A DNA stretch of 64,000 nucleotides, from the NCBI GenBank assembly GCA_035235625.1, contig CP141142.1, forward strand, positions 34,792,995-34,856,994, read 5' to 3'. Below are positions 13,264 through 25,329 of the stretch, piece by piece. Numbering within the stretch: position 1 is the stretch's first letter; each line of letters opens with the position of its first letter. The notes under the pieces are model-generated. The model saw nothing but the letters and a program-made list of their open reading frames with translations. It did not search any database and was not told the DNA's origin. This stretch comes from Saururus chinensis (lineage: Eukaryota > Streptophyta > Magnoliopsida > Piperales > Saururaceae). The position numbers and the translations under genes were made by a program.

Positions 13264-13349
<86 letters not shown>

Positions 13350-14365
13350 CACATTCACACACATAGTATAAAGGATTTATCATATTGAAGTGTTGGAAAA
13401 AAGTTTACACTATTGAGTTTTGAGAGTATAGAGCTTTCTTTTGGCTATATACTTTGAAGATCAATTCAATTAGCAAAAGTGAAGAGAAATTCACGACACA
13501 CATAAGAGCATGAGGAGTTACAACGAAATCTTTAAATGAGTTGAAGAAACTCAAAGGTGGATCAACAATTGAAAAAGTCTTTGATTGAGCCTCTAGAAGA
13601 AGACTAAGAAGGAACACGAAAAGGGAAAGCTTCAAGGGTTCAAAAGAAGGAGAAATTAAAGGCCAACAACCAAAAGAACTAAACAAAGAAAAAACCTTTT
13701 TCATTTGAGTTGGGTTAAAAGATATTGATTGGTTGTTCTTTTGGTCTTATACGTTCTTACTTACTAGTGCGTTGATTTGGCCTTGTGAGGTTGCTATAGT
13801 TTTATACCCGAGTTAGGGTCTTTTCAAATTAAACATTTGTGTGTTAATGTGTGATTTACATGCTTTATGTTTTGATTGTTTGATTAATTAATCATGAATG
13901 CACATAGTCATTATGCTTTTATTTTTTCTGCTATAGAAAAAATTCAGCGCATAAAAGCTAGAACTTTTAATTCTAACTTGTCGAAGTACTAGTTTTAAGA
14001 GCAGTGTAGTGATTTGCTATGTAGGTAAGATGGATATTAAATTCTGAAGTGGTAGATGAGGATTTCAATTAATTATTATTGATTTTTCATAATATCTATC
14101 TTGATTTGCATGTATATCTCAAGTTGGTTGTGTTAGTGTTCTTCATTTCTTTTTAGTCTTGCTCAATTTTCTAAAAGGTGTATTTTTGGTGATTTTGTGT
14201 GCTTGCTAGAACTTGTTTATTTTTGCATGATTCATTCATTATGTATAATTCTTCTTCTAGTGGCAATGAGGATTTTGATGTTGAAAAACTTTTTAGACAA
14301 ATCATTGAAAAATTGTAAGAAGCTAGAGAAAATTGTCAAATTGAATAAGGAGATAATTGAATCTA
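11279..14365. other. Intergenic, AT-rich, no gene seen
   Basis: This holds the 3' flank of UGT copy 1 (AATATT and AATAAT-rich, with possible poly(A) signals near 11285-11450), then AT-rich sequence. Short frames at 12438-13704 show no family resemblance. 12240-12400 is a low-complexity stretch of repeated ACTCTTAYACTTACAAT. The only distinct object is the AC microsatellite. Confidence 0.6.
13266..13348. repeat. (AC)n microsatellite, about 41 units
   Basis: 83 bp of uninterrupted alternating A and C. Its length and purity predict high length polymorphism. Confidence 0.97.
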
Positions 14366-14480
14366 GAGTTTTTTCCATATTGCCTAGCCAAAGAATGAAA
14401 TATTCCATATTCCCTGAATTTTAAACGAAAATGCCATATGATCTGTTTGTGGACCAAAATGCCCTTAGGTTTCCACTATA
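14366..14480 (+). repeat. MULE left terminal inverted repeat
   Basis: Begins GAGTTTTTTCCATATTGCC. The reverse complement of 48700-48808 begins GAGATTTTTCTATATTACC and stays alignable for over 100 bp, sharing ATTCCATAT, TTGTGGA and AAAATGYCCTTAGGTT. Long TIRs of this kind are normal for MULEs. Confidence 0.75.
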
Positions 14481-14709
14481 TCAAGTTTTAATGTAGAGAG
14501 TAATAAATGCACAACGGAATAGTGATGCGCTATTCCAGTGGGCTGGGAGTCATCAGCGATGAACGGAACTCACCAGCAGGAGCTGACCGGCGGTGACTCA
14601 CCGGCGAGAGTTGATGAACAAGAAAAAAGTATTTTTTGAGACCGCTAGCGCTGTGTGAGTGCTCCAAAAGCTACATTTTGCATAAACAAATCATTCTTTC
14701 ACACCGAAC

Positions 14710-17700
14710 ATGGATAGGATCGGTATTTGCATCCATTATAATGGAGAGTTAGGCAATGACAACATGTATATCGGTGGAATGGCACAGTTGATGAACATTC
14801 ATCCATCGGTCAGCTTCGGCAAGTTGCTGGGGCAAGTCAAAACACGACTATCCATCAATGGTAATGTTAGTTTGAAGTATTTAATTCCATCATCCCAATT
14901 ATCCATGATATATGAATTACAAGATGTTGAGGACCTTCAATTAGTGTTCTCCATTCATAAGAAGGCGAATAAGGAGGTGTTATCGTTCTATGCCAAGATG
15001 AAACAGCTTGACAACGGTGATAAATCACCATCACCCTCCGTTGAAAGGAACCAGACAGTCAATAGAGCTAAATCACCTGTCATAATGGCTCATCCCAGCA
15101 CTAATCTTGGATTTCAGACCGGATTTAATGAAACTCAGTTCACCTTTGAAACTATCAGGTAACAATATTGAATCTTTAGATTATACACAATTGGTATATT
15201 TTGTGTACTCGAGACCATGATATTGAACTTATCATATTAAGGGTAAATTATATCATGCAAAGTTATAAGCACGACCTGTAATATATTGTATTAGTAATTA
15301 CTCGATGTACACATGCAATAGAGCAATTATGTGTTGCATCATAGATATAATAACACAACATGCATCCATGTCGTGGTTTCAATAACACATCTTGAAATGT
15401 TTGCGTGTTAACAGAATACACGATGTTCACTGATTTTGCATATTTTTAACACGATAATGTGCAATGCAGATTGGGAGAACTGGGAAACTTGCCCTCAACA
15501 AATCCATGTCAATTATCTTTCACCGATCCAGTGAGTACAGAACCTGAAATAGAAGTTAATCAGAATAGATCAGAGGAATTGTCGCCAATGATGGGTGGGA
15601 CAAGGACTTCATTTGATAACTATGAACCTCCATACAACCCTTGTAATTATGACTGTGGACAAGGCGAAGAAGTTGAAAATATGTGGGCTGAGGATCTGTG
15701 GTACGATAATGATATAGTTGACATGGAAAGTATGTCTGACCACGAAGAATTTAGAAACAGCGAGGTTCCCAGTAACATCGACATTGAGGCAGAAACAAAT
15801 TGGGTTACCATCGATGATTTAAACATGTTAGAACTGAATATTGATGACGACCAACTAATGATGGCTTGCAAGCTAAGGATTACCAGAAGCTCCTCAAATT
15901 GGGTGCACATTTTCTAAGTCTGTTGCATTTCAAGAGGGTCTTGATTGACTTAGCAATAAAGGCGAATTCACATGTCGTGTTGTGGATGAAAACCCGAATA
16001 CGTATGCCGCAAAGTGCTCTAATAAATCTTGTAACTGGTAAATAAGGGCTTCAAATATAGGAGATCATGTGACTATCACAAGGTTAGTGCTGACTCATTC
16101 ATGTGGAACCCAAAGGAAGTCAGCTGACCATCCCCTAACATTGCACCTTTGGATAGCCAAAAATTGTTATGGCCTCTTTAAAGACTCTATGGACATTACA
16201 CCTAAGAGCATAGCAAGTTATATTTTGAAGCACTGGGGCATAACTGCAAACTACAAGAAATGTAGGCGCGCAGGTAATGCAAGAGAAGAAACGAAGTGTT
16301 GATTTAGTGTCACGATACGTTAGTCTAGCATGTTATCGTTTACATGCTTAAACTATAGTCAATGTCGTGTTATCACATGACCTATGTCAATATCATGTTG
16401 TGACCCACACGACATACGTCCATATCGTGTTACCATAAACATGACCAAGCATCGGGTATGGATTCTGATCACACAAAAACATAAAATGCCGTGCGATCGG
16501 GAACACGATGTAAGCCGGTGTCATATAATATTTACTAAATTGTATTTGGTCATGCAAGTAAAGCTTTGACTGATTTAATAGATGGTGACCCAGACGAATC
16601 CTACCGCTTCCTTCTTACAGGAGGCGGATAAAATATATAAATCCGGGAAGTGTACTTGTGCCAATGAGATCATGTGACATTCCTGGACCTATGGGTGGGT
16701 ACGATTACAAAAGAGTATTCTGGATGTTTGGCCCCGTTGCGAGAGCTTTCAGAACAACCTTGAGGTTGTTGCTAACTGTTGATGCAACTTTCTTGAAAGG
16801 AAAGCATCTTGGACAACTATTGATAGCAACTGCACTGGATGGGAACAATAATATGTTGTGCGTTGCATTTGCAATGGTTGAGAATGAATGTGAGAAAACT
16901 TGGTGCTAGTTTCTTGAGTTGCTTAGAAATCATCTATTCTCGGATCCTCCAGCCGAGTTGGATGTAATTGTTTCAGATAGACAGAAGGGATTGACAAATG
17001 TTGTGAAGAAGTTTTTCCCATCTACATACCACGGGTATTGCATCCATCACATGGTAGCAAATATGCTAGACAAATTCAAGGACAATTACCTAAAGAATCA
17101 GCTCCATATTGCAGCTGAAACGTTCAGACAGAATGTGTACGATGAAACAATGAACAACATTAAAGAACATAATCCGGAAGCATATGCTTGGCTAAATAAG
17201 ATAGGTTCATATCACTAGGCCAATGTATCATTTCTAGGGAAAAGATATGGGACACTCAGCTCCAATAGGTTTGAAAGTGCAAATGCAATGTTCAAAAAAG
17301 CCATATCGATGCCTATAACATGTTTAATTGAGCACACGAGGGAGCACACAATGGCATTATTTGAAAAACATCGGACGAATGGTCAAAATATGATGGAAGA
17401 GTTAACCCCATTTGCCCAAAAACACATCGAAAACAGGCAAGAAGAAGCAAGCAATGTGATTGTATTGCCTGTGTCACTGTATAAATTCTAGGTTGATTCT
17501 TTACATCACCAGGTACATTGCATTCATATGGAAATGTACATAGCTTGTGTTCGTTTATGCGGTAGGAATTCATAGCGTGTTAGTTTACACATGTTATTGT
17601 CCTTCAACGTGTAAGTCGATGGGTTTTACGTAACGATCGTCAGACATGTCATGTACTCAAGAACACGATAAATTCATTTATCATGCTCTCTTGCTCATGA

Positions 17701-18111
17701 TCTTTTCTTCACAAGATATGGTAAACCTGGTTGATCATACCTGCACATGTGGAAAGTTTTAACATCTGGGTCTACCATGTAAGCATGAAATCACACCAAT
17801 CGATAATAAACACTTTTATGCGTCTGAGTACTGCAAAATATGGTACTCTACTGAAATGTATAAACTGACCTATCGTGAGCCTTTACACCCAATGAAAGAT
17901 CGGCACCAGTGGGCATCGACTGGAGTTATGCCAACATTCAACCCACCTATCCCTCAAAAGCAACGGGGATGTCCACAAAAAGATCGGATTGAGTCACAAT
18001 CGCCTCTCAAAGCCCCACGAAAATGTGGAACATGCAGTCAGTTGGGTCACAACGCAAACAATGTACCAGCGCACACGGAGGGTCATTCAGGAGATTGCTT
18101 TAGCGGCGGCT
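14710..18111 (+). pseudogene. MULE transposase, multi-exon, inactivated
   Basis: Exon 1 (14710-15158) starts MDRIGICIHYNGELGND, the N-terminal module of MULE transposases. A GT-AG intron runs 15159-15469. Exon 2 (15470 to about 16271) contains the Zn-binding DNA-binding domain (CSNKSCNW, then LTHSCGT). A further intron covers about 16272-16580. The catalytic DDE domain follows from 16640: VDATFLKGKHLG (first Asp), IVSDRQKGL (second Asp), GYCIHHMVANML. A SWIM Zn finger (CTCGKF, then GLPCKH) lies at 17739-17800, and a zinc knuckle (CGTCSQLGH, last Cys lost) near 18025. Damage includes a frameshift near 15870 and in-frame TAGs that replace Trp after KTWC (16907) and after GSYH (17216). No functional protein is possible. 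Confidence 0.88.
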
Positions 18112-18483
18112 GGTGACTCGATCTACCTTTGGATACGGTCCTCACCTATATCCAAAGGTGGGCCAGAATCACTAGACAACAATATATCAATGTCCCTAAT
18201 GATCTGTCGCATGGGTTTTAGAGTATGCAAGAAGATCGCACGCCAACTGATCGCGGGCGATGAGATGGATTGTTATTTTCTTTGAATTTTTAAAGTTCTA
18301 TAAAGATTAGTTTTTTCGATGTAATAAATTAATAACCGCTATATATTTCTTCCCATTGAAAGTTGTCTTTCCTATATATTGAGAGTAATAACATGACGAT
18401 TTTCTACTTTCTAACACGCTATCAATATTGGTTATAACGACAAGCCGAAGGAGGTTGATTAACAATAAATAAGTCATTAATGT

Positions 18484-18775
18484 GTTCCTAAAAACATGAA
18501 ATATGTACTTAACGTGTTTCTAAAAACACGAAATATGTAATGAATGTGTTCCTAGAAACACATGGTGTATATATGGTATAGTGTATAGGTGTATCGTGCA
18601 AGCGACAACACGACCAAATAGGAGATCTTGTTCCTAAAAACACGAAATCTGTACTTAACATGTTTCTAAAAACATGAAATATGTAATGAACGTGTTCCTA
18701 GAAACACATGTTGTACGTATGGTATAGTGTATGTGTATCGTGTAAGGGACAACACGACCAAATAGGAGATCGTGT
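18484..18775. repeat. Two tandem copies of a 146-bp unit
   Basis: Copies at 18484-18629 and 18630-18775 both start GTTCCTAAAAACA and end with CCAAATAGGAGATC. Each contains the short palindrome-like GTGTTCCTAGAAACAC and the CAACACGACC motif. They lie between the convergent transposase and Ulp1 genes of the MULE. Confidence 0.85.
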
Positions 18776-20109
18776 TAGTATGCAACGACATGTGTCTTTT
18801 TTGTTTGGTTGATTACACGACATCACATACTTCATAATACAAGATGTGAAGTAAACGGTAACACGACCTAATACGAGTTGGTGTGTATGCGATAACACTA
18901 CCTAATAGGTGATCATAAGAACGATAATACGATCAGATATATGTGTACTACCGTTTGATCAATTATACACCATCTGACATTTATACAACAACTAAGTACA
19001 AAATATTTGCTACAGTAATTAATTACAAAATAATTGGTCACAATATGTAATTGCAAAATAATTGGTCTTTTTTACAATTCATCTATATCTGGATCAAATT
19101 CCTCTTCGATTTGGGACCGAAGTATAGCAGCGCATATCATCGGCCTAACCAAGCATGTTATCTCAAGCTATCAAGAATCTAGTTAAATGACACCCCTTGC
19201 CAGTTTCGCTATGTAGTACATGACGAACAAACCACAATCTTCATTTATTTCTTGGTATGGGCATTTGTTGATCTTAGTCAATGGCCACATCCGAGCCCCC
19301 TTTATCTTAAGTGCCTTCTTCATTTCATTGGCAACACGTTTCCTGACACTGTCCACCTCGGCAAAGTGGTGACTGTGATCATCCTTTAGAGGATTGTACC
19401 ACCTAAATCATTTCTCCCTGCAGTGGACAATAAGCAAGAGAAAGTGGCCTTTGATGTATACAGGAATGAAGCCACTTTCTGTGTTAACATTCAGGCCTCT
19501 CAACAATATGTGGGAGAGTTTGCACTCCTCCTCTAGCCCTTATGCCGGCCCAATGTTAAAGTAGTGCTGAATAGCGAACTTGTTGAAAAAACAGTTGGGA
19601 TACCTGCCTGGATTTCTCATATTACATTCATCTAGTAGTTGGAAGAAGACGTCGATGACCTACTGTAACGTCCCGGATTTTATTACAATTTTCTACTATT
19701 TTTATCTAATCATTTTCAGCGAGATATTGTGATGCTTCGGCGTATGTGGCCTTGGTATTCATACCTGTATAGCCGGGTCTCAGGTCAGTCGTGGACCACG
19801 GGCCTCGATGCGCGCATTTCAACGTGAAAATTTGGGAGAGATTCGGAGTGCAGAAGAGATAAGGATAAGTGGAAAAAAAATAATAAATAATAAACAGGAT
19901 CGGGCACGGGCTCGCCCGATCCCGTTCTGGAAGCAGCGAGAACCACCCCCCCATTCTGCACTCTTCTCTCCGGCGACTGGCGGCCGCCAGTGGGCCACTG
20001 GGCCACCACCATCAGTTCCGCCCAGGCGGTGCGACGCCAAGGGGCCACCGCCGTGGCCGCCTACGGCCGCGCTGCTTCCTCCCCCGGTGAGCCCTCTCCC
20101 TCTCTGTAT

Positions 20110-20770
20110 TGTGCTGTTCCGCCGCCGCCAGTAGCCGGAAAGGCCTGACCGGCCGGCTATGGCCCCGCCTTGGGCCGGCGACGACGGGAGGCCACCCCTC
20201 CCGGCCCCAGTGGTCCTCCTCCGCCGCCCCAGCCTCCGCTCCGCCTCTCCCCTATTTTTTGATTCCGCCACAGTCTCTCTGTCTCGTGACTTGGCGGCAC
20301 CGGCGGTGGCCGGTGGGCTCCGCCCGGCCTCTGTCCGGCTAGCCACGAGCCGGCAATGGTAAGGCTGCCGTCCTGGCCAGTCCCGTTGTCTCCCCCACTT
20401 GGATTCCTCTGGTTAGCCCTACTCCGCTCTCTCTCTCTGTATCTTGGTTTTGCATTGCCGCCACTGGCCGGCAGTTATCGGACGGCCGCTGTGGGCTCCG
20501 CCTGGCCTCCGTCCGCCCAGTCACAGGCCAGCAACGCAGGGCAGCCACCCTGGCCAGCCCCGTCAGCCCCCGGCCAGCTTCCTCCTCCCCCGATCTCTCT
20601 GTTTTGTACTATGGCAGCACCGGCTATGGCCAGTGGGTTTCGCCCGGCCTCCATTTGGCCAGCCACGGGCCGGGGACCGCAAGGCTGACCACCGGCCAGC
20701 TCCGCCGCCCCCATGGCCGCTCCACCTTTATTGGTTTTCCCCGGCCAGTCTCTCATCTCCCCTATCTTGC
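20110..20770. repeat. GC- and CpG-rich imperfect tandem repeat inside the solo LTR
   Basis: Three recognisable copies of a GTGGGCTCCGCCCGGCCT-like core lie at 20313, 20491 and 20633, about 140-180 bp apart, within sequence packed with GGCCGGC and CCGGCCAG. Long open frames occur on both strands only because GC-rich sequence lacks stops; no protein family is recognisable. Confidence 0.65.
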
Positions 20771-21613
20771 CCGTTTTAGTGTGAGTTCACTGTCTGCCAC
20801 CGTTAGCCGGGCACCAGACTTGACCCACCAGACCGTTGTTCGGTCTCTCTCCGGCCGGGCAATGATGATGGATGTTTCCACCCAGCCCGGTTTAGCCTTT
20901 GTCCCATCCATTCCACTGGAATGGGATTTTTTGCCGCCGGTTGATGTGCTTGTCCACAGAAAACCGTGCCCTTGCTCCTTACTATGTTATTCGTCCGGCG
21001 TATCGCCGTTGACTTTGGCCGTCACCTCTAGCCGCAGATAGCTCCTCCTGGCCGCTAGGGCCATGATGGAGTTGGACAGAGCCACCAGTAACCCCTGCTC
21101 CTTCGTGCCCCAGGGTTTTTCACCCGTTTTGGGCCATCGAGCATCGTTGGATGCTGAACACCCTTTGGACCACCTTAGTGTGGCAGGTTTCAGCCTGGAG
21201 ATAGCTAGCCGCCCTAGTGCGGCATCGCCCCTCTTCTTTCAGCATGGGCCAGTTTCCCCTCTGCCGATTGTGTCTAACTGCTCTATAGAGAGCGCCACGT
21301 GTTGCCCTCCTACCGTCCTACCTCCACCGGACACCGTATGGCCTCTAGTCGGTCTACCTCGACACGGCAATGGCAAAGGCCATCTTTGTCGGTCACCACC
21401 CTTGGGCATGGCCCTACTGCCCTTCTGAGTCTTGGGCCGACACCGTCTAGCCCTTTCTCCCTTCCTTTGGCAGCGTGTGCAAGTAGCCACGCATGTAGGT
21501 TAGGGTTTAGGTGCCGCTTTGGCGCTGCCCGACCGTCAGATGGCTCTGCCATCATCTGGAGTTGACATCGGAGTCCTCCTTCACCTCTCCTCCGTCCTTG
21601 AGTGTCGCCCTTT

Positions 21614-21677
21614 GCCCTTATGTGGGCCTTTGTGAACGTGAAATCGCCCTTATGTGGGCCTTTGTGAACGTGAAATC
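21614..21677. repeat. Perfect 32-bp tandem duplication
   Basis: GCCCTTATGTGGGCCTTTGT and the next 12 bases occur twice in direct succession (21614-21645 and 21646-21677) with no mismatch, so the duplication is recent relative to the rest of the LTR. Confidence 0.9.
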
Positions 21678-23029
21678 GACGTCGTTGGGTGCTGTCCACG
21701 GCCGATTTCAACATCTTGTGACCGGTTTGGTATTGTTCAACCACCGGTCAAATTTTAGTGAGTACACCCTGCCTTTCGGTCGCACCTGCCACTCGTTGGC
21801 ACGACCTTTCTCCCGGCCGCCTCTAGTGTGCCGCCGTGGATCGCGGATTTTGCCGCATTGACTTTGACATCCCTTTTGGCCGTGTGTAGTTCTGGCACTT
21901 CCTAAAACCTCGGGACAATAGCTCTCTCAGCTAGACAATGGTGTTGACTGCCAACTCCGCCACCGACGCTGCTACCGTTGTGTACTCGCCATCAAACGTC
22001 ATGATTATGAGGTAGGGGAGCTTTGAACTTGTAAATTCATGATAGCATGCTTTGAATGAGTAGCAGCATGCAAGGCTTTCATGATTCCATATTTGGATAT
22101 TAAATCATGACATGTATGCATGATGTAAGATAGTGAATTATGCCACATTGAGATGCATGTATGTATGTATGTATGTGAGTTGTAAGCATGTTTTATGTGT
22201 GTGTATGATGTATGCGCTAGTGATGGCTAGCGAATGTATTAGTGTGCTACGTATGTGTGTGATGGACATGCTAGTGATGGCTAGCGATGTCGAGTAAGTT
22301 ACGTATGTGGACTTTGTGTGAGGGCATAGATATGGGCGATGGACGGTAAGAGTGGTAAGGGTTTGGTACGAAGTTGGTTGTGGATGTGGATGTGTAAGCG
22401 TGTGACAAAAGATGGCGGACGTAAGTTTGACAGGCAAGGAGTGGAGCAGATTGGTTTGGATCGGATTGGAGCGTATGTCAGGGGTTCGGTAAGTAAGAAG
22501 ACTTAGGCTTGGAGCTTTATGAGGGTTTATTAGACAGTAAGAGCGTGCATAATTGTACAAGCATAATGTACAAATTATGAAGTGAAAAGTAAGTATAATA
22601 AGTGAGGAATTAAGTAAGAGGATGATAACGGGGATCTGCTGTGAGGAGCTCAGTTTGACGATGTGAGTAAGATGTTTTGACCGTAAGGTGGATGTCAGAG
22701 GTTGTATGAGTATGTGGGTATTTGTGTACGGTGAGTTATGTGTGACTTGGACGGTTAAGTGAAGTCTACTGCCTCAACGAACTAGGGTTCGGATCGGGCT
22801 CAGCTTCAGTTTGATCAGTCAAGGACTGAGGTTATTTGGCATAATTGTACCGCATAATATACTTAATTCAAACTTGAATTATGAAAAAGCTAATAATAGC
22901 GTTGTGAGTTTGAGACCTGAGGGTTCGACGGATTAAGTTCCGTGTTTGAACTAGCCGATAATGAATCGGTTGAGCACTTCTTGTGTCTTACCATGGTGGT
23001 TATCCTGCAGGATTTTTTGTCTGTGTGCT

Positions 23030-23820
23030 ATATAGAGCACCGGACGTCTGATGCTCTGTTGAGAGCGATGTATGCTTTGTTTTGGTCTGTGTGCTGTATT
23101 TAGCCCAAACGTTTGATGCTCTATTGAGAGCGCTGTAAGTTTTCGCCTCTAGTGGGTTCTATATATTTCTGCCTATAGATGGCACTGTATGTTCTGCCCA
23201 AAAGTGGCATTGTAAGATTTCTGCCCAAGAGTGGCACTGGCACTATAAGACCCATTATGGTGGGCAATCGTATGGTACTATAAGACCCCTTATGTGTGGG
23301 CAATTGTATGACCCCTTGTGTGGGTGTATGTTTACGCGCTCAAGTAAGTAGTATCATGGATCTACTCTTACCTGTTTGATCCTGTGCCCCATGAGCATAG
23401 GTGTACCTTACCTTCGGAAAAGTCCATGGCGTCTAGTCACTCCCCGGAGGTTAAGGTGATGCCCAGTGGCATTCTTTTCCTTTTCGACGCTGGAGCTTAT
23501 TAGTTGTAATGAGCTTCAGTGGTCAATAGTATGTATACGACTGTATGACTGAGTTTGTACGTTCTGAGTAAGCGTATGATGATGAGTATGTGCACGACTG
23601 TAAGATTGAGGATGAGTACGACTGTAAGAGTGTGAGTTTGAGCACGACTGTAAGAGTTTGAATATGAGTACTACAGTAAGTGTAAGATTGTACGAGTAAG
23701 GTCGTACGAGTAAGTGTAAGACTGTACGAGTAAGGGTAAGATTGTACGAGTAAGGTCGTACAAGTTGAGTAAGTTGTATGAGTTAGCGTATGTTGGTACG
23801 AGTATGTTTGTAAGACCCTG
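23030..23820. repeat. Low-complexity degenerate repeats inside the solo LTR
   Basis: First come two loose copies of a stretch with TTTGATGCTCTATTGAGAGC (about 23040-23135), then repeated TCTGCCCAAAAGTGGCA-type units (23160-23300), then many GTACGAGTAAG and GACTGTAAGAG units (23570-23770). No coding sense. Confidence 0.6.
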
Positions 23821-25329
23821 ATTAAGGGTGTTTCTATGAGTTTGGTTTCATGGTATACTACGCATGATTAGTTGCTTATGAGCATAATTGTTATACGTTG
23901 TTTGCCTCATGTTGTGCTGTATGACGCATGATTTATGAACTTATTGAGTTCACCGTTTGGGATTTCCCCTATTGGGTATTTTCCTACCGAGTATGAAAAT
24001 ACTCACCCTACTTCTTTTAGCCCCGTTGTTTGGGAGGCTTTTGCAGGTATGTGTTGGTGAGCTCTTGGAGATGGATGCTCGTCTTTGCGGTGGATTGTTC
24101 CCCCTCGACTTAAGTATATTTGGTGTCACAACCTGATGTATTTGATGAGATTGAAGTGTATGTATTTTGGACTTTTAATTTGGATTAGATAGTAGACTGT
24201 TTATGGGACTTGTACTCGGGGACGCCTGGGAGTTATTTGTATTTAAAAATCCATGATCATGGTAATTTAGTCGTATGTGTGTTTTCGAGTAGCGCCTGAG
24301 GATATTTGATTTGGCAGTACGATGTTTAACTGTATGATGTTTTAAATTATAAACTGTTTATATGGGTTTTGATTTTGTCATGTTGACTCCGATTTATCAT
24401 ATAAAAAAAAATTCTATGAGTTTTAAGAAAAAGGGATGAAAAATCTCGGGCGTTACACCTACACAATACCATACATATTAGTAATGGCACTATATGCTAC
24501 CGATTGTCATATGACTTTACACGATTAGTGACTATACCATGTTTACGAGCACATGACTCATTCACAAGTCATGTATGAATTAACACGCTAGTTTTACTTC
24601 AGCAATTACAAGTCGATAGTTAGCGTATATGAAAACCAACGATATGATCTTGTCGTGTAATCAATAAAACGATAACCCATTGTAATATGCGTAAGATATT
24701 CAGTCATTTGATTGATAACACGATAGAGCTTACCTCATTTGTTATGCACTCCTGCTTTAATAGAGATAGGTAGTCAGTGTAGAGGAGTGTCTCTATGGGC
24801 CATGACTTGTATGGATTCGAGATAAATTCCGTGATAATTTCTTTAACTGTCGGGACCTGAACCTCCAGGTGGAACACCAACTCTGTGTAAAGATAGTCCT
24901 TTGGTCGCAGACTTATCTCTTCCTTGTTCGTCTTACTCAAAGTATCTTCTTTGACATCTTCAACATTGCGGATACTCTCCATTACGTCCACATCTACTGG
25001 AGGAGTATCCGATATAGTGCCTTCACTGGAAACTGCAATTGGGGCTGCTGGTTCTGGGGTGGGAGACTTTGGATGTGCCTGACGGATAATGTTTAGGTCA
25101 GGGACCGAAGCCACAGGTAGTTCGTCACCAGGATTTCTAGGCTAGTGATTGTATCTAGATTTTACTAGCTTCTCATCAATGTAGTTGTTGAAATGCTTCG
25201 ACTCCTTTGATACCTGAACTGCAACTTTCTTCATAGGCTCCTGACCTTAAGCAAATGGTTCAACTACGGTGGACCTCGACTTCCATTGCGCATGAGGTAC
25301 AATGGGAGGGCCAGGAGAAGCATAGGTCA

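Larger units (their letters stand above)
19664..24457 (+). mobile_element. Giant (4794-bp) solo LTR of a Ty3/gypsy element
   Basis: The ends are TGTAACGTCCCGG and CTCGGGCGTTACA, and 5-bp flanks CCTAC (19659-19663) and CCTAC (24458-24462) match exactly: a target-site duplication. No gag, pol, primer site or second LTR copy is present inside, so a solo LTR is the simplest reading. The right part contains AAAATACTCACCC, then a tract ending TTTTGCAGGTATG; the same order is seen in the LTR before the primer site at 54645-54991, which sets the plus orientation. A non-autonomous element without recognisable LTRs is the alternative. The left third is GC-rich and the middle low-complexity. Confidence 0.82.
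14366..25310 (+). mobile_element. MULE (MuDR-like) transposon carrying a Ulp1 protease gene, degenerate
   Basis: The element holds a plus-strand MULE transposase (14710-18111) and, tail to tail with it, a minus-strand Ulp1/C48 protease gene (19183 to about 25300). This is the architecture of the Ulp1-bearing MULE groups known in plants (Kaonashi or KI type). The left end is a TIR at 14366-14480 that is found again, inverted, at 48700-48808. I could not find the matching right TIR, so the 25310 end is where Ulp1 coding likeness stops, not a proven terminus. Excluding the 4.8-kb LTR insert, the length is about 6.1 kb. Introns and spacers are rich in AACACGA/TCGTGTT. Stops and shifts in both genes show it is dead. 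Confidence 0.8.
19183..25310 (-). pseudogene. Ulp1-like (C48) cysteine protease of the MULE, split by an LTR
   Basis: The gene resembles SUMO-protease (Ulp1) domains carried by MULEs. The upstream exon (about 25300 to 24734, minus) encodes a low-complexity N-terminal part ending LKQECITNE, followed by a consensus donor GTAAGC. The downstream exon (19659-19183) opens VIDVFFQLLDE, the usual start of the Ulp1 core, and contains YIKGHFLLLIVH (catalytic His), WYNPLKDD (the Asp position reads YNP), and PYQEINEDCGLFVMYYI (oxyanion Gln and catalytic Cys). Both splice sites are phase 0, so the exons join in frame across a short intron now holding the 4.8-kb LTR. In-frame stops at 19540-19542 and 19408-19410, and two more in the upstream exon (near 25140 and 25245), show it was dead or dying apart from the insertion. 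Confidence 0.85.

Noticed and set aside
13183..13383. A 66-codon minus-strand frame of repeated Cys-Val
   Set aside because: It is only the translation of the AC microsatellite.
19800..20790. Many overlapping Pro/Arg-rich open frames on both strands
   Set aside because: They follow from high GC content, overlap each other on both strands, match no family, and lie inside a solo LTR with target duplications.
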